Shown here piece by piece: positions 44,929 through 53,973 of a stretch of 63,488 bases of DNA. The DNA is taken from contig JAACJQ010000230.1 in NCBI GenBank assembly GCA_016879935.1, positions 1 to 63,488 of the forward strand. Direction: 5' to 3'. A program made the position numbers and the translations under genes. A model generated the notes under the pieces. That model was not told where the DNA came from. It worked only from the letters and a program-made list of their open reading frames with translations, and made no database searches. This DNA comes from Archangiaceae bacterium. Lineage in GTDB: Bacteria; Myxococcota; Myxococcia; Myxococcales; Myxococcaceae. Within the stretch, counting starts at the first letter, position 1; each line of letters opens with the position of its first letter.

Positions 44929-46569
44929 TCAGCGTTTCTTGCCCTGAACCAGCGTGCCCTGCACGACGCCCACGAGCTGTCGGCCGGCCGACGGGCCCTT
45001 CGAGAACTGCCAGGAGCCGATGGCGACGTGCGTGGCGCTCGACTCCACGGCGTCGGGGAACGCGGACGAGAACGAGTCGGCGCGAATCCACGAACCGACG
45101 ACGGTCGCGCCTTTCACCGAGCCCCCATAGCTCTGGCCCTCGAGCGCCTTGAGCACCGGCTCGAGCGTGCTGAGCGGTTCTCCTGACGCGCACGACGCCT
45201 CGATGAGCTGCTGCGCCGCGGTCGACAAGACGGGGAGCGTGATGAGCGCCGGCAACCCTTTCGCCTTGCGCAGCGCCTGCAGGCGTTCGAGGAGCGCGGC
45301 GTTCTCGACGGCGGGGTCGAGCTTCGGCGTGATGGCGGCGATGACGGCAGACGACTCCCACTCACCGTCTTTCAGTGGAGCGAGGCCGAAGCCGAACGCG
45401 AGGCGGCCGGGCGCGAGCAGGTCGGCGCGAAAGCCCGGGCGCTGGAGGTTGGTGCGCACGAGCTCGTCGATGAACTCCGAGCGGCCGCGGTGCTGTGAGA
45501 CGTCGTGCGAGACGAGGCCAAGGCCCGAGACTCGTCTGGGAAGGTCGGCGTCGGGAGGCGTCTCGGGCCGCTCCACCTGCTGCGTGGCGTAGGCGCGCGC
45601 GAGCTGCTCGAGCCCGTCGGACTGTTCCATCGGCGGCAGCGAGAGCTCGAGACGGCGCTGGTTGTAGCGGGCGGCGACTTCTCCCGGCCACGTCGCGGTG
45701 TCTGCCGGGTTCGGCTTCGGTGCACGAATGGCGGCGTCGGGCTGCGTGGGCTCGGGCACGTCGACGTAGAGGGGAATGAGCGCAGCGCTGTGCCGCCACG
45801 GCTGCACGCCCGGCGCGTCGGGCACCGGCACGTACGCGAGCTCGACGAAGCGTCGGCCCGGCGTCGTCGCGGCCTTCACCGTCGTCGAGAACGAGCCGTC
45901 GGGCTTCACCGTGAGTGGGAGTTGCCGCACCCGCGCATCGTCATCGTCGACGAACACCACGGCGCTCGAGAGCGGCGTGCGGAACCGGCCGGTGAGCGTC
46001 AGCTCGTCACCCGCGTGCACGGCCTTGGCGAGCGTCGACAGCTCGACGTCATCGGAGACGGCCACGAGCACCTGAATCGTGTCTCCGAACGAGCCATCGA
46101 AGCGCACGAGCGAATACGCGAGCGGTCGTTCGGCATCGGGTTTCACGCGTGAGGCCCAGACGGCGAGCGGTGCATCGAAGGCGCGCTCCGACGACGACTC
46201 GCCCGAGAGCACGTACGAGCCGCGCAGGTCGCCGACGACGCCGGCCTTCCACAGCAGCCACTGCGAGAGCGCAGCGACAGGAGGCTGACCCGTCACCACG
46301 AACGTCTCTCCGAGCACCTTCGCGACCGCATCGAGGCGCGGCTCGTAGCGAAGGTGGGGCCGTGCGTCGGCGGGAAGGAACTGCTCGAACTGCGCGCGGA
46401 GCGGAGCGTTCACGTCACCAACGGCGCCCGCGCTGGTGCTGCGGAAGTCGACGACGGGTTGTTCGACATGCGCCGAGGCCTGCTTTGGCAGCTCACGCAC
46501 GGGCCGCGTCGCGCGCTGCAGACAGCCGGTGGAGAGCAGCGCGAGGGCGAGACATGCCAGACGGATCAT
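44929..46569 (-). CDS. lipoprotein with CAP (SCP-like) domain
   Basis: 546 residues, lipobox LSTGC (cysteine 16). About residues 75-300 are beta-rich and unassigned, with a transglutaminase-unlike but Ig-like portion (GRFVELAYVPVPDAPG). About residues 300-395 read like a CAP/SCP domain (RYNQRRLELSLPPMEQSDGLEQLARAYA, then SHDVSQHRGRSEFIDEL), which in the family can bind lipids or sterols. The C-terminal 150 residues are helical (LLERLQALRKAKGLPAL). Catalytic-like His/Glu pairs of CAP proteins are only partly visible. The function is inferred. Confidence 0.65.
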   Translation of the reverse strand: MIRLACLALALLSTGCLQRATRPVRELPKQASAHVEQPVVDFRSTSAGAVGDVNAPLRAQFEQFLPADARPHLRYEPRLDAVAKVLGETFVVTGQPPVAALSQWLLWKAGVVGDLRGSYVLSGESSSERAFDAPLAVWASRVKPDAERPLAYSLVRFDGSFGDTIQVLVAVSDDVELSTLAKAVHAGDELTLTGRFRTPLSSAVVFVDDDDARVRQLPLTVKPDGSFSTTVKAATTPGRRFVELAYVPVPDAPGVQPWRHSAALIPLYVDVPEPTQPDAAIRAPKPNPADTATWPGEVAARYNQRRLELSLPPMEQSDGLEQLARAYATQQVERPETPPDADLPRRVSGLGLVSHDVSQHRGRSEFIDELVRTNLQRPGFRADLLAPGRLAFGFGLAPLKDGEWESSAVIAAITPKLDPAVENAALLERLQALRKAKGLPALITLPVLSTAAQQLIEASCASGEPLSTLEPVLKALEGQSYGGSVKGATVVGSWIRADSFSSAFPDAVESSATHVAIGSWQFSKGPSAGRQLVGVVQGTLVQGKKR

Positions 46570-46593
46570 GGCGCGCTTCTTCTCACGAAGCGT

Positions 46594-47688
46594 TCACTCG
46601 AGCAGCGGCCCCCAGCGGGGAAAGTTGTCGAGGCAGTTGATGGTCACGTTGTGGGTCTGCGCCGCCCCGCACGTGGCTGCGTCACGGAACATGCGCGAGG
46701 CGTCCATGCCCATGTTCATCCACACCGCGACGTGGCCCGGGCAGATGGAGTCGTTCGAGGGCGCCGCGAAGCCGACGAAGCTGGTGGCGGGGCTGGTGGC
46801 CCACGTCAGGCTCGCGCTCGTCCATGGCGCTGGCATGTCGTTCTGGTCGAGGTCGCAGGTCGACGAGAGCTGCACGACGCGACGGACGGCGAAGCGTTGG
46901 CCGAGGTAGGCCGCGTGGCCTCCACCCTGGGAGTGACCGGTCGCGATGACGCGGCTCCAGTCGACGCCCTGCGGTGTGAGGAATTGACTCCGCCCCTGGC
47001 CCGGGCGGCGTGCGGCGAGCGTGCGAAGCGCTGCTTCGAGGCGCGCGACGATTCCGTCTTGTGGCGTGATGGAGCGCAGCCCGACGGCGGCGCCTGTCTG
47101 GTACACGCCGGTGAGTACCGTCTCGCGGCTCGCGCCGTAACAGGCCGCGTTGTTGCGACAGCTGATGCCGAGCACCTGCTGGTTCTCGTGCGCGAGCGCG
47201 ATGACGTGAAAGCCCCGTTGCGCGGCGGCGTTGTAGAAGTTTCGCACCGGGTCGGGCACCTGCATCTCGGGCACGGCGATGCTGCTGGGCAGGTAGAGCA
47301 CGAGCGCGCCCTTCGCCGTTCCGCCCGGCTCGAGCGCGTAGTGGGCGTCGCCGCCGCGCGGCAGCCCGCTCTGCATCGGCGTCAGTGTGAAGCAGGCAGC
47401 GGGTGGCGTGATGGCGCCCATGCCCGTCGTGGGACAGGGGTCGAGCCCGGCGTCAGTCGGCAGCCCGGCGTCGAGCGGAGCGCCTGCGTCGCTGGGAAGG
47501 CCTGCGTCGGCGGTGGTGCCTGCGTCGACGCGCTCACCTGCATCGGCCGGTACGCCCGCGTCGGTGAGGTCTCCCGCGTCGAAGCGGGTGCCCGCATCAG
47601 GCACCTCGCCCGCATCGGGCCCAGGCACCATCATCGACTGGCCGCAACCCATCAGCATCACGCCGCACACCACGAAGCTCACGCGCAT
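46594..47688 (-). CDS. lipoprotein alpha/beta hydrolase with Asp-Ala-Gly repeats
   Basis: 364 residues, lipid cysteine 15 (MLMGC). A linker of about 12 Asp-Ala-Gly motifs (PGPDAGEVPDAGTRFDAG...) spaces the enzyme from the membrane. The hydrolase domain has the nucleophile elbow GHSQGG (IATGHSQGGGHAAYL), and downstream DNSICPGH-like acidic and His regions. It may be a serine esterase or BPSS1187-type hydrolase; the substrate is unknown. Two cysteines near CRNNAACYG suggest export. Confidence 0.78.
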   Translation of the reverse strand: MRVSFVVCGVMLMGCGQSMMVPGPDAGEVPDAGTRFDAGDLTDAGVPADAGERVDAGTTADAGLPSDAGAPLDAGLPTDAGLDPCPTTGMGAITPPAACFTLTPMQSGLPRGGDAHYALEPGGTAKGALVLYLPSSIAVPEMQVPDPVRNFYNAAAQRGFHVIALAHENQQVLGISCRNNAACYGASRETVLTGVYQTGAAVGLRSITPQDGIVARLEAALRTLAARRPGQGRSQFLTPQGVDWSRVIATGHSQGGGHAAYLGQRFAVRRVVQLSSTCDLDQNDMPAPWTSASLTWATSPATSFVGFAAPSNDSICPGHVAVWMNMGMDASRMFRDAATCGAAQTHNVTINCLDNFPRWGPLLE

Positions 47689-47742
47689 GAGCGCGCGAAC
47701 CCATCACGCTTCGGAAAGTTGCGGAACGGGTCGAAGGAACGC

Positions 47743-48360
47743 TCAGCTGCTCTGCGCCTTGCGCTCGAAGTACTGCAGGTCGACGAAGACGGCGGCCGCG
47801 AGCATGAGCATGCGCTGGTCCATCGACAGGCTTGCGTCCTGGAACGCGACGCGGAAGTTGTCCTTGTCGGTGAACATCTCGTTGAACACGCCGCTCCACT
47901 TCTTCTCGATGACGCCGACCTGCTGCTCGCCGCGGAAGAAGGGAAACGTCCACAGCTTGAAGAAGCCCGACTTCATCTCGAAGACGACGTTGCCGTTGGC
48001 GTCGAGCACGTCGAAGCGCTTGGTGAAGAACGCCCAGCGCTGCTGAATCGCGCCGATGAAGCGCCCGCCCGCCGAGACCTCGAGCCGCTGGAAGAAGAAA
48101 CGAAACGGGTGGTGCGCGCGGAAGGCCTCCTGGCGGGTCTGGTCGAAGAAGGCGATGTCGAAGCTGCGCCAGTGCCCGAGGAAGTACATCGCCAGCATGC
48201 CGAGAATGCCGGAGCGCTGTTCGGCCGCGTAGAAGACCTCGCGCCGGTCGCTTGTGCTGATGGCGTACTTGTTTCGCGTCTCGAAGCCGAAGAACTCGGC
48301 GAGCTCGCGCTTCTGGCGAACGTACAGCTCGGTCGTCTGCAGCGGGGCGAGGTCTGACAT
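47743..48360 (-). CDS. phospholipid-scramblase-related protein
   Basis: 205 residues of the scramblase/LURP-one-like tubby-fold family: KRELAEFFGFETRNKYAISTSDRREVFYAAE, a beta barrel of alternating strands (SFDIAFFDQTRQEAF, FEMKSGFFKLWTFPFF) and a hydrophobic final helix (LMLAAAVFVDLQYF). Eukaryotic members move lipids between leaflets; bacterial ones are uncharacterised. Start ATG 48360 (a further ATG lies 12 bp upstream). Confidence 0.75.
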   Translation of the reverse strand: MSDLAPLQTTELYVRQKRELAEFFGFETRNKYAISTSDRREVFYAAEQRSGILGMLAMYFLGHWRSFDIAFFDQTRQEAFRAHHPFRFFFQRLEVSAGGRFIGAIQQRWAFFTKRFDVLDANGNVVFEMKSGFFKLWTFPFFRGEQQVGVIEKKWSGVFNEMFTDKDNFRVAFQDASLSMDQRMLMLAAAVFVDLQYFERKAQSS

Positions 48361-48406
48361 GGCGCGCAGCATGCCCGAGTGACGCGGCGTGGGCGTGTCG
48401 ATTGCG

Positions 48407-49552
48407 TCAGCCGAGCAGCAGCACTCCGGTCATCAGGTTGCCGTGTTCGGGTTTGCCGCCGACGTGACAGCCCTGCTCGCCGAAGTTGAACGAGCCGATG
48501 AGCGGCGTGGTGTGCGTGACCGACTGCAGCGCCTGCACCATGAGCTTCGTCTCGGGGTCGATGGCGAGCATGCAGCCCGCGCAATAGATGAGCAGGGCGC
48601 CTTTGAGCTCGCCGACGTCGCCGAGCGCGCGAGAGACGAGGTTCGCGGGCCGCCCCTGCAGCGCCACCTTCGTCGAGCGCACGAGCATCACGGTTTCGCC
48701 CTGGAGCACCTCGGCGAACGTCGTCAGGCCCTTCGTGGGTTGCTCCACGCGCTCGGGGTGAACGAGCGTGATGCCCGAGGGGCGCACCACGCCGAGCGGC
48801 GTCAGCGTCGTCTTCGAGAGAATGCTGTCGGGTGAATCGATGGCCGGGCCGAGCGCTCCGCCGAGCCACTGGTCGTAGACGATGGCCGCGGGCCGATGGT
48901 CGATCTCCTGAATCGTGCGGCCGCGCGCTTTGGTGACGACGCCCTTCTGTGGGGTCTGCGTCGCGCCCGAGACGAACGGCGCGGCGACCTTTCCGGGCCA
49001 GCTCACGAGCGCGAGCACGGCGCCCGTCACGAAGCGCGCCTCGTGCGTGAAGAGGCTCCAGCGGCCGGCGATGTCGTCGTCAGCCGCAGTGCCACCGAGG
49101 AAGGGCAGGCCGGGCTTGAGGTCTTGCGCGATGCCGCGAAGGAGCGGCTCTTCGACTCCAGGCGTCGCGTGAAAGAGCGCGAAGGACGGGGCACCTTCGA
49201 GGCCCTTGGTCGCGTTGCGCAGCAGCTGCCGGCCCGCGGCGTCGTCGGCGGCGACGACGGTCTGTGCCGCAACCGAGGCCTTCACGTCACCGCACAACCA
49301 GAGCGCCGCCGCCGCGTGCGGGCCCGCGACGACCTGCCCATTCGCCACCACCGAACGGCACGAGGTGACGCCGACGAAGGGTACGTCAGGCAGCGCCGTG
49401 GTGAGCGCGGTTCTCAGCGCCTCGACGTCGACACCAGCGGTGCACGTGACGATGCCGAACCGCGCGCTCGAGGCGCGTGCGGCGAGCTCGAGGGCCATCG
49501 CCTGAGCGTTCGATTGCGAGGACTGCGTCGAGAGACAGGTGGCCGCGGGCAT
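48407..49552 (-). CDS. FIST-domain sensory protein
   Basis: 381 residues: a FIST N-terminal domain (FGIVTCTAGVDVEALRTAL, VPFVGVTSCRSVV, LPFLGGTAADDDI) followed by FIST_C (LLIYCAGCMLAI, TPLIGSFNFGEQGCHVGG). FIST domains bind small ligands, possibly amino acids, and usually sit on signalling proteins; here it stands alone with no output domain. GGAGG five bases before ATG 49552 supports the start. Divergent from the membrane cluster at 49648 across 95 bp. Confidence 0.88.
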   Translation of the reverse strand: MPAATCLSTQSSQSNAQAMALELAARASSARFGIVTCTAGVDVEALRTALTTALPDVPFVGVTSCRSVVANGQVVAGPHAAAALWLCGDVKASVAAQTVVAADDAAGRQLLRNATKGLEGAPSFALFHATPGVEEPLLRGIAQDLKPGLPFLGGTAADDDIAGRWSLFTHEARFVTGAVLALVSWPGKVAAPFVSGATQTPQKGVVTKARGRTIQEIDHRPAAIVYDQWLGGALGPAIDSPDSILSKTTLTPLGVVRPSGITLVHPERVEQPTKGLTTFAEVLQGETVMLVRSTKVALQGRPANLVSRALGDVGELKGALLIYCAGCMLAIDPETKLMVQALQSVTHTTPLIGSFNFGEQGCHVGGKPEHGNLMTGVLLLG

Positions 49553-49647
49553 GACGCCTCCGAGTGTGAACGGCGGGTGGAGCGTCTCGCGGAACGCGTG
49601 AAGCCACAATCGCGCGCTTTGTCGCAGTGCGTGGCTGCCGGCTTCGT

Positions 49648-50412
49648 ATGCTGCTGGCCGTGACGGGGGCACCGGCGACATCGAGAGAGCTGCTCTGGCT
49701 CAAGGCGGGCTGCGCGAGCATCTGGTTCACGACGGCGCTCGGCGTGCTGCATCCGTACTATCGGAGCGTCGGTCACGACTTCCTCTCGCGCCTCGGGTTG
49801 CCCGACTGGTTGATGCTGGCGACGTGCGCGGCGGAGTTCGTGCTCGCGGTCGTCATCGTGACGTCGGCTCCGAAGACGTGGCTCTTCGTGGGGCAGGCCG
49901 GTGGCGTCGTCGTGTTCACGCTGATTCTCGCGACGCTCGACCCGATGCTGCTCGTGCACCCGTACGGCGTGTTGTCGAAGAACTACCCCTTCCTGGCGCT
50001 GGTGACGGTGACGTGGCTGGTCGCGACAGAAGGGTGGACGCCGCGGGTGACGTGGTTGCTCCGTGGCGGCATGGCGCTGGTCTGGGTGACCGAGGGCATC
50101 TTCCCGAAGGTGTTCTTTCAACAGCCGATGGAGCTCGCCGTCGTCTCGGGCAGCGGCCTGGTGCCCATCTCGCCGTCGACGTTCCTGGTGGTGTTGGGAT
50201 TGGCGCAGGCCGCGTCGGGCGTGGCGGCGCTGGTGTTCAAAGGAAGGCTGTTGTTGTTCGTGTTGGGGGCGCAGGTGTTTGCGTTGGCGGTGTTGCCGGC
50301 GTTGGTGAGCTGGCAGGACCCGACGTTGTGGTTTCACCCCTTCGGCCCGATGACGAAGAACCTGCCCATCGTCGCCGGAACGCTCATGGTGATTCACCGA
50401 TGCCGCCGATGA
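49648..50412 (+). CDS. DoxX-like integral membrane protein
   Basis: A 254-residue protein with about eight hydrophobic segments. The pattern, including two similar halves (LKAGCASIWFTTALGVL and LLRGGMALVWVTEGIFPKVF), resembles DoxX-like/DUF417-type membrane proteins; the family is linked to quinone or thiosulfate metabolism in some lineages, but function is not fixed. Start ATG 49648. Its end overlaps the next gene by 13 bp. Confidence 0.65.
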   Translation: MLLAVTGAPATSRELLWLKAGCASIWFTTALGVLHPYYRSVGHDFLSRLGLPDWLMLATCAAEFVLAVVIVTSAPKTWLFVGQAGGVVVFTLILATLDPMLLVHPYGVLSKNYPFLALVTVTWLVATEGWTPRVTWLLRGGMALVWVTEGIFPKVFFQQPMELAVVSGSGLVPISPSTFLVVLGLAQAASGVAALVFKGRLLLFVLGAQVFALAVLPALVSWQDPTLWFHPFGPMTKNLPIVAGTLMVIHRCRR

Positions 50413-50882
50413 TTCTGCTGGTGAAGGCGCTGCACGTGCTGTCGGCGACCATCTTCTTTGGTGCCGGGTTGATGAGCGCGTTCTGGAAATTTCGGGGTGA
50501 CCAGAGTGGAGACCCGCGCGTCGTCGATTGGGCGCAGAAGCAGGTGGTGTTGGCAGATTGGGTGTTCACGGTTCCGTCGGGCGTGATTTCTCCACTGACG
50601 GGAGCGTATCTGGCGAGTGTGTATGGTTTGCCGTGGACGACGCCGTGGGTGCTGGCGAGCCTCGGCGGTTACCTCGGCGCGATGGTGCTCTGGCTGCCCG
50701 CCGCGTGGATTCAGATCGAGCTGCGCAAGATGACGAAGGCGGCGCTCGAGTCAGGTGGCACGTTGCCCGAGCGGTTTCATCGGCTGAATCGCGTGTGGTT
50801 ACTGCTTGGCGTGCCCGCGTTCGGCGTGTCGGTGTTCATCATCTTCGCGATGGTGGCGAAGCCGACCCTGTGGGGCTCGTGA
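50400..50882 (+). CDS. DUF2269-like integral membrane protein
   Basis: 160 residues with four membrane helices and the DUF2269 pattern: LVKALHVLSATIFFGAGLMSAFWKF at the start, VTGxxxP-like FTVPSGVISPLTGAY, and WLPAAWIQIELRKMTK. Conserved His13 (KALHVLSA) is typical. Possibly heme- or quinone-related, but unproven. Overlaps the DoxX-like gene, so coupled. Confidence 0.78.
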   Translation: MPPMILLVKALHVLSATIFFGAGLMSAFWKFRGDQSGDPRVVDWAQKQVVLADWVFTVPSGVISPLTGAYLASVYGLPWTTPWVLASLGGYLGAMVLWLPAAWIQIELRKMTKAALESGGTLPERFHRLNRVWLLLGVPAFGVSVFIIFAMVAKPTLWGS

Positions 50883-50924
50883 GTGGTATGACTCGCCCTT
50901 CCGCGCTGACGCCGTGAGGGGACC

Positions 50925-52568
50925 ATGGGACTGCTCGACCCGACGCCGCCGCCGTACGACCCGCTCGTCTGGGTCGAACAACCGCTCGAACCGCGCGGCC
51001 AGCAGGTCTGTCAGGCGTGGGCGCTACAGGGCTACGGCGCTCCGATTCCCGTCTACGTCGCGTACGCGCTGAAGGTCGTCGGCTACGTCGCCGCGTGGAT
51101 GTTCTTCTGCAGCTTCACGCCCGGCCTCGGCGGTTACGCCGACATCGCCTCGTGGTGGCTGAACCCAATCGCGTTCCAGAAGGCCGTCACCTTCAGCCTC
51201 TTCTTCGAGGTGCTCGGCTTCGGCTGTGGCTCGGGCCCGCTCACTGGCCGCTACCTGCCGCCGCTCGGAGGCCTGCTGTACTTCCTCCGCCCCGGCACCA
51301 CGAAGCTGCCGCTCTTTCCTGGGGTGCCGCTCATCGGCTCCGACCGCCGCACCGTCGTCGACGTGCTGCTCTACGCGGGCCTGCTGGTCTCACTCGTGCG
51401 CGCGCTCGTGGCTCCGACGCCGGGCTTCGACGAGTTCCTCCCCATCGTCATCATCGTCCCCGTCCTCGGAGTGCTCGACAAGACGACCTTCCTCGCCGCG
51501 CGCGCCGAGCACTACTGGGTCACGGTCGTCTGTTTCGCGTTCGCGACCAATTGGATTGCCGGCGCCATGGCCGTTCAGCTCGCGCTATGGTTCTTCGCCG
51601 GCGTCTCCAAACTCAATCATCATTTTCCAACCGTCGTCGCCGTGATGACCAGTAATGGCCCCTTCACGCGCTTCGAGTGGATGCGGAAATTGATGTACAA
51701 GAGTTACCCGACCGACCTGCGTCCCTCGACGCTCGCGTCGGTCATGGCGCACCTGGGCACGCTCTTCGAGCTCGGCGTTCCCATCGCGTTCATGCTCACG
51801 CCGCTCGGCACTCCGCCCGTCGTCGCCATCGTGCTGATGTTGATGTTGCACTCGTACATCACCAGCAACGTGCCCATGGGCGTGCCCATCGAGTGGAACG
51901 TCGCGGTCGTCTACGGCGGCTTCGCGCTCTTCTGGGCGCACCCCGACGTCTCGGTGCTCACGCTCGGCCCGACCTGGGTCGCCGCCTTCGTCGCCACCTT
52001 CACGCTCGTGTTGCCGATTCTCGGCAACCTGCGCCCCGACCTCATCTCGTTCCTGCTCTCCATGCGGTACTACGCGGGCAACTGGGCGTGCTCGGTGTGG
52101 TTCATTCGCAAAGACGCGGTGAAGAAGCTCGAGAAGCTGACCGCGACCAGCCCGTGGATCTACGACCAGCTCAAACCCTTCTACGAGAAGGGCACCGCCG
52201 TCGGCATGGTCGGCAAGGTGATGGCGTTCCGCTTGATGCATCTGCACGGGCGGTGTCTGCCGTACCTGGTACCGAAGGCCGTCGACCGTCTGCAGGACTA
52301 CGAGTGGCTCGACGGAGAGCTCATCGCCGGCATGGCCATCGGGTGGAACTTCGGCGAAGGCCACCTGCATCAAGAGCAGCTGCTCTCGTCGCTCCAGCGG
52401 CAGTGCGGCTTCGAAGAGGGTGAAGTGCGCTGCGTGTTCATCGAGTCGCAGCCGATTCACGTGCAGGCGCTCGCGTGGCGGGTCGTCGACGCGAAGAAGG
52501 GTCAGCTCGAAGCCGGCTCGCTCGCCATCGAACAGCTGCGCAAACACCAGGCGTGGACGACGAGCTGA
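50925..52568 (+). CDS. DUF3556-type transmembrane protein
   Basis: 547 residues: DUF3556-like, a family also seen in mycobacteria. Signatures: ENLxxPLDPLVW-like start PPYDPLVWVEQPLEPRG, KVVGYVAAWMFFCSFTPGLGG, FEVLGFGCGSGPLTGRYLPP and LRPGTTKLPLF. Many hydrophobic helices occupy the first 390 residues; the C-terminal 150 are cytosolic (WNFGEGHLHQEQLLSSLQRQC, IESQPIHVQALAWRVVDA). Function unknown in every member I know. Third gene of the 49648-52568 run; the tandem repeat at 52573 begins five bases after its stop. Confidence 0.82.
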   Translation: MGLLDPTPPPYDPLVWVEQPLEPRGQQVCQAWALQGYGAPIPVYVAYALKVVGYVAAWMFFCSFTPGLGGYADIASWWLNPIAFQKAVTFSLFFEVLGFGCGSGPLTGRYLPPLGGLLYFLRPGTTKLPLFPGVPLIGSDRRTVVDVLLYAGLLVSLVRALVAPTPGFDEFLPIVIIVPVLGVLDKTTFLAARAEHYWVTVVCFAFATNWIAGAMAVQLALWFFAGVSKLNHHFPTVVAVMTSNGPFTRFEWMRKLMYKSYPTDLRPSTLASVMAHLGTLFELGVPIAFMLTPLGTPPVVAIVLMLMLHSYITSNVPMGVPIEWNVAVVYGGFALFWAHPDVSVLTLGPTWVAAFVATFTLVLPILGNLRPDLISFLLSMRYYAGNWACSVWFIRKDAVKKLEKLTATSPWIYDQLKPFYEKGTAVGMVGKVMAFRLMHLHGRCLPYLVPKAVDRLQDYEWLDGELIAGMAIGWNFGEGHLHQEQLLSSLQRQCGFEEGEVRCVFIESQPIHVQALAWRVVDAKKGQLEAGSLAIEQLRKHQAWTTS

Positions 52569-52572
52569 CGAT

Positions 52573-52842
52573 CACGGAACCGAAGTGATGATGGAGCCGC
52601 CGCTCCTCAGGCTCGCTTTGGGCTTCGTCTCACGCCTTCCAGTTCGACTCCGCCGTCGCGAGCCAACCTCGCCGCGGCACGGAACCGAAGTGATGACGGA
52701 GCCGCCGCTCCTCAGGCTCGCTTTGGGCTTCGTCTCACGTCTTTCAGTTCGACTCCGCCGTCGCGAGCCAACCTCGCCGCGGCACGGAACCGAAGTGATG
52801 ACGGAGCCGCCGCTACTCAGGCTCGCTTTGGGCTTCGTCTCA
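52573..52842. repeat. 105-bp tandem repeat, 2.6 copies, between convergent genes
   Basis: Copies begin with cacggaaccgaagtgatg at 52573, 52678 and 52783, exactly 105 bp apart. They differ by only a few bases (gatgg/gacgg, ctcctc/ctactc, cttccag/ctttcag). The last copy ends at the stop codon of the minus-strand gene. Each unit contains ggagccgccgctcctcaggctc-like sequence, in which ggagc-cgcc-gctcc and gagcc-n-ggctc can form alternative hairpins, so it may act as a bidirectional terminator. Confidence 0.85.
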
Positions 52843-53481
52843 CGCCGGAGCGCGCACCAGCATCACGGCGACCGCGAGCGCGACGAGGACTCCCGCTGCC
52901 GCGAGCTGCAGCTTCTCGTTCGACGTGTCCGGCGTCTTGCCCTGCTCGAGGACCAGTGCGTCGTCGTGACCAAGCTCATGCAGCACCGCCTGCGCTTCCG
53001 GCGTCGCTACCTCGAGCACCAGCCCTCGAACGCGCCGCGGCTCGAGCACCGCGTTGAGCCGTTCTCCATGCTCGTCGAGAAAGCGCTTCGCCTCGGTCAC
53101 TGACAGCGGCGTGAGCGTGTCGAGCAGCTTCATCAACTCTGGCTCGTGGGTGGCGACCACCGCGCGCACGTCTCCCCGCTCCGTGTCGTCGGCCGGCATC
53201 AGCGGAAGGAAGACCGACATCGTTCGCGCGGGCGCGTTCTTGTCGAGGCTGCGCCAGCGGCGCGTGACGGCCAGGCCCGCATCGAGGCGGCAGTGGTGCA
53301 GCTCGACCCACGGGCCGAAGGCGCGCGGCGTCTCGAGCCACTTGCGGCAGTCGACGACGACGGGCTCCGACGGCGGCCCGGGGAAGAGCACTGGAACCGA
53401 CTGCCACGAGAGCCACGCGGCGACGCTGATCAGCGCCGTCGCGACGAGGGGAGCAGCCGGGCCGAGCGCTCTGCGTGCCAT
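52840..53481 (-). CDS. uncharacterised protein with two membrane segments
   Basis: 213 residues from ATG 53481: an N-terminal membrane helix (APLVATALISVAAWLSW), a periplasmic middle of about 150 residues (DCRKWLETPRAFGPWVELHHC; ERGDVRAVVATHEPEL), and a C-terminal helix (LQLAAAGVLVALAVAVMLV). No known domain. The stop lies in the last copy of the 105-bp repeat. Confidence 0.6.
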   Translation of the reverse strand: MARRALGPAAPLVATALISVAAWLSWQSVPVLFPGPPSEPVVVDCRKWLETPRAFGPWVELHHCRLDAGLAVTRRWRSLDKNAPARTMSVFLPLMPADDTERGDVRAVVATHEPELMKLLDTLTPLSVTEAKRFLDEHGERLNAVLEPRRVRGLVLEVATPEAQAVLHELGHDDALVLEQGKTPDTSNEKLQLAAAGVLVALAVAVMLVRAPA

Positions 53482-53559
53482 GCCCAATTCGTAACGGCCG
53501 GCACGCCGCTGCAAACGGGTCGAACGTGCCTCAGCGGTGCCACGTCGGACCCACGCCGC

Positions 53560-53928
53560 TCAGCGCTTCTTGACGAGCTGGCCTGCGAACAACACCGCGA
53601 CAGGCATGCCGCGCGACCACGCGGTCACCGCGATGGCCTGACCTTCTTCGAGGCCCTTCACGAAGGCGTCCTGCCCGACCTCGATGGCCTTCTTGTGCGG
53701 CGTCTTCGAGCCGAAGTGCTGGTGCAATTCTGCCGGAGTCAGCACCCAGCAGCGGCCGAGCATCTGATGATCAGCCAGCGTGTCGACGGTGAGAATGCCC
53801 GGAGTGCCGGTCTTGTTCGCGGTCTTCTTCGCGTCGGCGAGGCTCGCGTCACCCGCAGCGGCGTGCTGCGCGTCGGCCAGCGTCTGCTCGATGGTGCCGT
53901 TCCAGTTCGCCCAGGTGCTCCAGGACAT
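53560..53928 (-). CDS. uncharacterised 122-residue soluble protein
   Basis: Small cytoplasmic protein with a clear GAGGAG ribosome site eight bases before ATG 53928. The sequence includes WSTWANWNGTIEQTLADA and SRGMPVAVLFAGQLVKKR. I do not recognise a family. It sits between two membrane-protein genes on the same strand, about 45 bp from each. Confidence 0.6.
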   Translation of the reverse strand: MSWSTWANWNGTIEQTLADAQHAAAGDASLADAKKTANKTGTPGILTVDTLADHQMLGRCWVLTPAELHQHFGSKTPHKKAIEVGQDAFVKGLEEGQAIAVTAWSRGMPVAVLFAGQLVKKR

Positions 53929-53973
53929 GCGGTGCTCCTCGAAGATGTGGTGCCACGAGACATAGCGCGTTCG

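Noticed and set aside
46354-48357. 667-residue plus-strand open frame
   Set aside because: Antisense of the CAP-like, hydrolase and scramblase genes; no motifs.
52420-53103. Plus-strand open frame across the 105-bp repeat
   Set aside because: It exists because 105 is a multiple of 3; it overlaps two convincing genes and has no start context.
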